From: Candidatus Aeolococcus gillhamiae | GTDB lineage: Bacteria; Chloroflexota; Dormibacteria; Aeolococcales; Aeolococcaceae | Reading direction: 5' to 3' | Length of the DNA stretch: 47,822 bases | NCBI GenBank assembly: GCA_003244045.1 | Contig: QHBU01000046.1 | Coordinates: forward strand, 1-47,822 | Shown: positions 44,113 through 47,822 of the stretch, in pieces | Layout of the letters: every line of letters starts with the position of its first letter | Numbering within the stretch: the first letter of the stretch is position 1 | The notes under the pieces: model-generated | What the model saw: the letters and a program-made list of their open reading frames with translations, nothing else | What the model was told of the DNA's origin: nothing | The model's database searches: none | Position numbers and translations under genes: made by a program

Positions 44113-45015
44113 CTAAGGAAGCCCGGCGTGGGGGACGCTGACCTCGGTGGTGATCAACACCGCCTCCCGGGCTTCACGCCGGTTGTTCTCGAAGTAGTCA
44201 GGCGCGCAGCAGAGCAGCAGCGTGGTTCCCGACTCCCCCCCGAGAGCGCACGCGAAGACGCCGAGGCCTCCGGGAGGCTTGACTTCATAGACGATCTCGC
44301 CGCCCTGGGCGACTCGGATGCAGCGGCCGCCGATGCCGTCGGCAACCCAAATGCGGTTCTCCGCGTCGAGGGTGCACCCGTCAGGCGCGACCCGGAGCTG
44401 ACCCAGGGTGGTCATCGCGTCACCGAGCTCCACCTCGGGACCGAGCTGTGCCCACACCGCGCGCTCCTGCAGCGAGCCGTCGTCGGCGACGTGGAAGGAG
44501 GTGTAGCGATTGCCCAGGGTTTCGCCGACGATCAGGGTGCGGCCGTCCGGGGTGATGACCGTACCGTTGGGAAAGATCAGGTCCCTTGCCGCGATGGTCA
44601 GGCTGCCGTCGGGGTCGACCCGTTTCAGCGAGGTGGTCACGGGGTCGTCGAAGGCGTAGAGGTCGAAGCCGAAGTCACCGACCCAGGCGCGGCCCTGGTG
44701 GTCGACGACGAGGTCGTTGAGCAGACCCGTGCACACTGCTGACAGGTCAGCGTGGACGGTCATCGTGCCGTCGGGATCGCGACGCAGCAGCCTGTGGTCG
44801 CGCATCGACGCCACCAGCAGCGACCCGTCGGGGAGCCAGCCGAGCCCCGAGGGCTGGCCCTCCACATGGACCACCTCCGTCTCCGCCCCGTCCGGCGTGA
44901 CGCTGAACACGGCATGGCGGTACATGTCCGACACCCACCACTTGCCGTCGCGCCAGCGCGGCCCCTCGAAGTAGGCGCCGCCTTCGGCGAGCGTCCTGAA
45001 CGCGCGATCGGGCAC
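44113..45015 (-). CDS. SMP-30/gluconolactonase/LRE-like protein
   Basis: 300-residue six-bladed beta-propeller. Metal-site residues are in AYFEGPRWRDGKWWVSDMY (Glu), LLNDLVVDHQGRAWVGDFGF (Asn), IFPNGTVITPDGRTLIVGET (Asn) and WVADGIGGRCIRV (Asp). The family hydrolyses sugar lactones, lactones of xenobiotics or organophosphates; the substrate here is unknown and it is not in the pentose operon. The GTG at 45013-45015 has TACAGT 6 bases upstream. It is divergent from leuS. Confidence 0.9.
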   Translation of the reverse strand: MPDRAFRTLAEGGAYFEGPRWRDGKWWVSDMYRHAVFSVTPDGAETEVVHVEGQPSGLGWLPDGSLLVASMRDHRLLRRDPDGTMTVHADLSAVCTGLLNDLVVDHQGRAWVGDFGFDLYAFDDPVTTSLKRVDPDGSLTIAARDLIFPNGTVITPDGRTLIVGETLGNRYTSFHVADDGSLQERAVWAQLGPEVELGDAMTTLGQLRVAPDGCTLDAENRIWVADGIGGRCIRVAQGGEIVYEVKPPGGLGVFACALGGESGTTLLLCCAPDYFENNRREAREAVLITTEVSVPHAGLP

Positions 45016-45021
45016 GTTTGG

Positions 45022-45027
45022 ACTGTA
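45022..45027 (-). promoter_or_regulatory. Putative -10 element (TACAGT) of the SMP-30 gene, leaderless type
   Basis: TACAGT on the minus strand, 6 bases before the GTG. Only 17 bases separate it from the divergent leuS hexamer. Confidence 0.55.
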
Positions 45028-45044
45028 GCGGGCCGGGGCTCGGC

Positions 45045-45050
45045 TACCCT
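45045..45050 (+). promoter_or_regulatory. Putative -10 element (TACCCT) of leuS, leaderless type
   Basis: TACCCT 10 bases before the ATG of leuS; no Shine-Dalgarno. Confidence 0.5.
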
Positions 45051-45060
45051 TGCCATTGAC

Positions 45061-47499
<2,439 letters not shown>

Positions 47500-47583
47500 A
47501 GCTCAGAAGGAGCGCGAGCGGCCCGGATCGACATAATCCGACACCTTCATGAGCATTCCGCCAGCGGGCCCGACGGTCCACGG

Positions 47584-47822
47584 ATGACGCCGACCGTCGG
47601 AATCGCGGACGAGACGGGTGACGGCGAGCGGCGCGTTGCCGCCAGCCCCGCGAGCGTGCGTGCGCTGGTCGCGGCCGAGCACGCCGTTGTGGTGCAGAGC
47701 AACGCGGGTGCCGCCGCGGGCTGGCCAGACGAGGAATACACCGCGGTCGGCGCGACGATCGCCGCCTCCACCGCCGAGGTTCTGAAGGAGGCTTCGGTAC
47801 TGCTCTGCGTGCGCGGCAGCGG
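47584..47822 (+). CDS. pntA: NAD(P) transhydrogenase alpha-subunit / alanine dehydrogenase N-terminal part (runs off the window)
   Basis: The first 79 residues of an AlaDH/PNT N-terminal domain. VGIADETGDGERRVAASPAS matches the start of PntA (RVAASP for RVAATP), and VVVQSNAGAAAGWPDEEYTA plus VLKEASVLLCVRGSG follow the family pattern. PntA with PntB transfers hydride between NADH and NADP; the remaining subunits would lie beyond the window. The domain is shared with alanine dehydrogenase, so the pntA assignment is by resemblance. The ATG at 47584 has no clear ribosome site. Confidence 0.75.
   Translation, partial: MTPTVGIADETGDGERRVAASPASVRALVAAEHAVVVQSNAGAAAGWPDEEYTAVGATIAASTAEVLKEASVLLCVRGS

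Noticed and set aside
44752-45060. Upstream extension of leuS
   Set aside because: It overlaps the SMP-30 gene on the other strand, and family alignment begins near MTDTTSVPS at 45061.

Overview
High-GC (strongly G/C-biased third codon positions) bacterial chromosome segment with dense, mostly housekeeping gene content and many 1-4 base stop/start overlaps. OpcA beside zwf, a fused transaldolase-phosphoglucose isomerase, a short DUF3417-type glycogen phosphorylase, homodimeric-type AceE, an actinobacterial-style PepN and a stand-alone ATP-dependent DNA ligase suggest a Terrabacteria lineage (Actinomycetota, Dormibacterota or Chloroflexota-like); the sequence alone does not settle which. A window-wide trait is a TANNNT hexamer 6-10 bases before the start codon of at least 16 genes lacking a Shine-Dalgarno, which points to widespread leaderless transcription. 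Layout. 1-9.1 kb (minus strand): 5' end of aceE, pepN, the reverse trans-sulfuration pair metB-cbs, glgP and rpe. 9.2-15.1 kb: a soluble GAF-type histidine kinase, a hemerythrin-domain protein, a PHP-domain protein, a DUF72 protein, a 50-residue membrane protein, PspA, and a convergent pair of small unknown genes. 15.2-24.2 kb (minus): a tightly coupled operon tkt, tal-pgi, gnd, zwf, opcA, pgl, covering most of the pentose phosphate pathway. 24.4-29.9 kb: tRNA-Arg, a proline-rich secreted/anchored protein, a BON protein-DNA ligase pair, topoisomerase IB, then tryptophan dioxygenase and kynureninase. 29.9-38.9 kb: a membrane HD-GYP protein ending in unusual cysteine/asparagine 12-residue repeats, a DedA/EamA transporter pair, an aldehyde dehydrogenase, a polysaccharide deacetylase, a small cysteine-motif protein, a HAD phosphatase divergent from a PrmC-like methyltransferase, and an esterase. 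38.9-44.0 kb is the accessory part: an AraC regulator broken by an amber codon, VOC and MarR genes, a lipoprotein, and a 2.4-kb decayed segment bounded by a 31-bp direct repeat of the 3' half of tRNA-Thr, which holds two small alpha/beta-barrel-like genes, a secreted-protein gene with an in-frame TGA and a truncated helix-turn-helix gene. 44.1-47.8 kb: an SMP-30 protein, leuS and the start of a PntA-like gene. How the genes fit together: glgP feeds glucose phosphates from glycogen, and the 15-24 kb operon oxidises glucose-6-phosphate and recycles pentoses; AceE and PntA lie on the same carbon/NADPH axis. The most unusual items are the 12-residue Cys/Asn repeats on the HD-GYP protein, the consistent leaderless promoter signature and the tRNA-Thr-bounded remnant.
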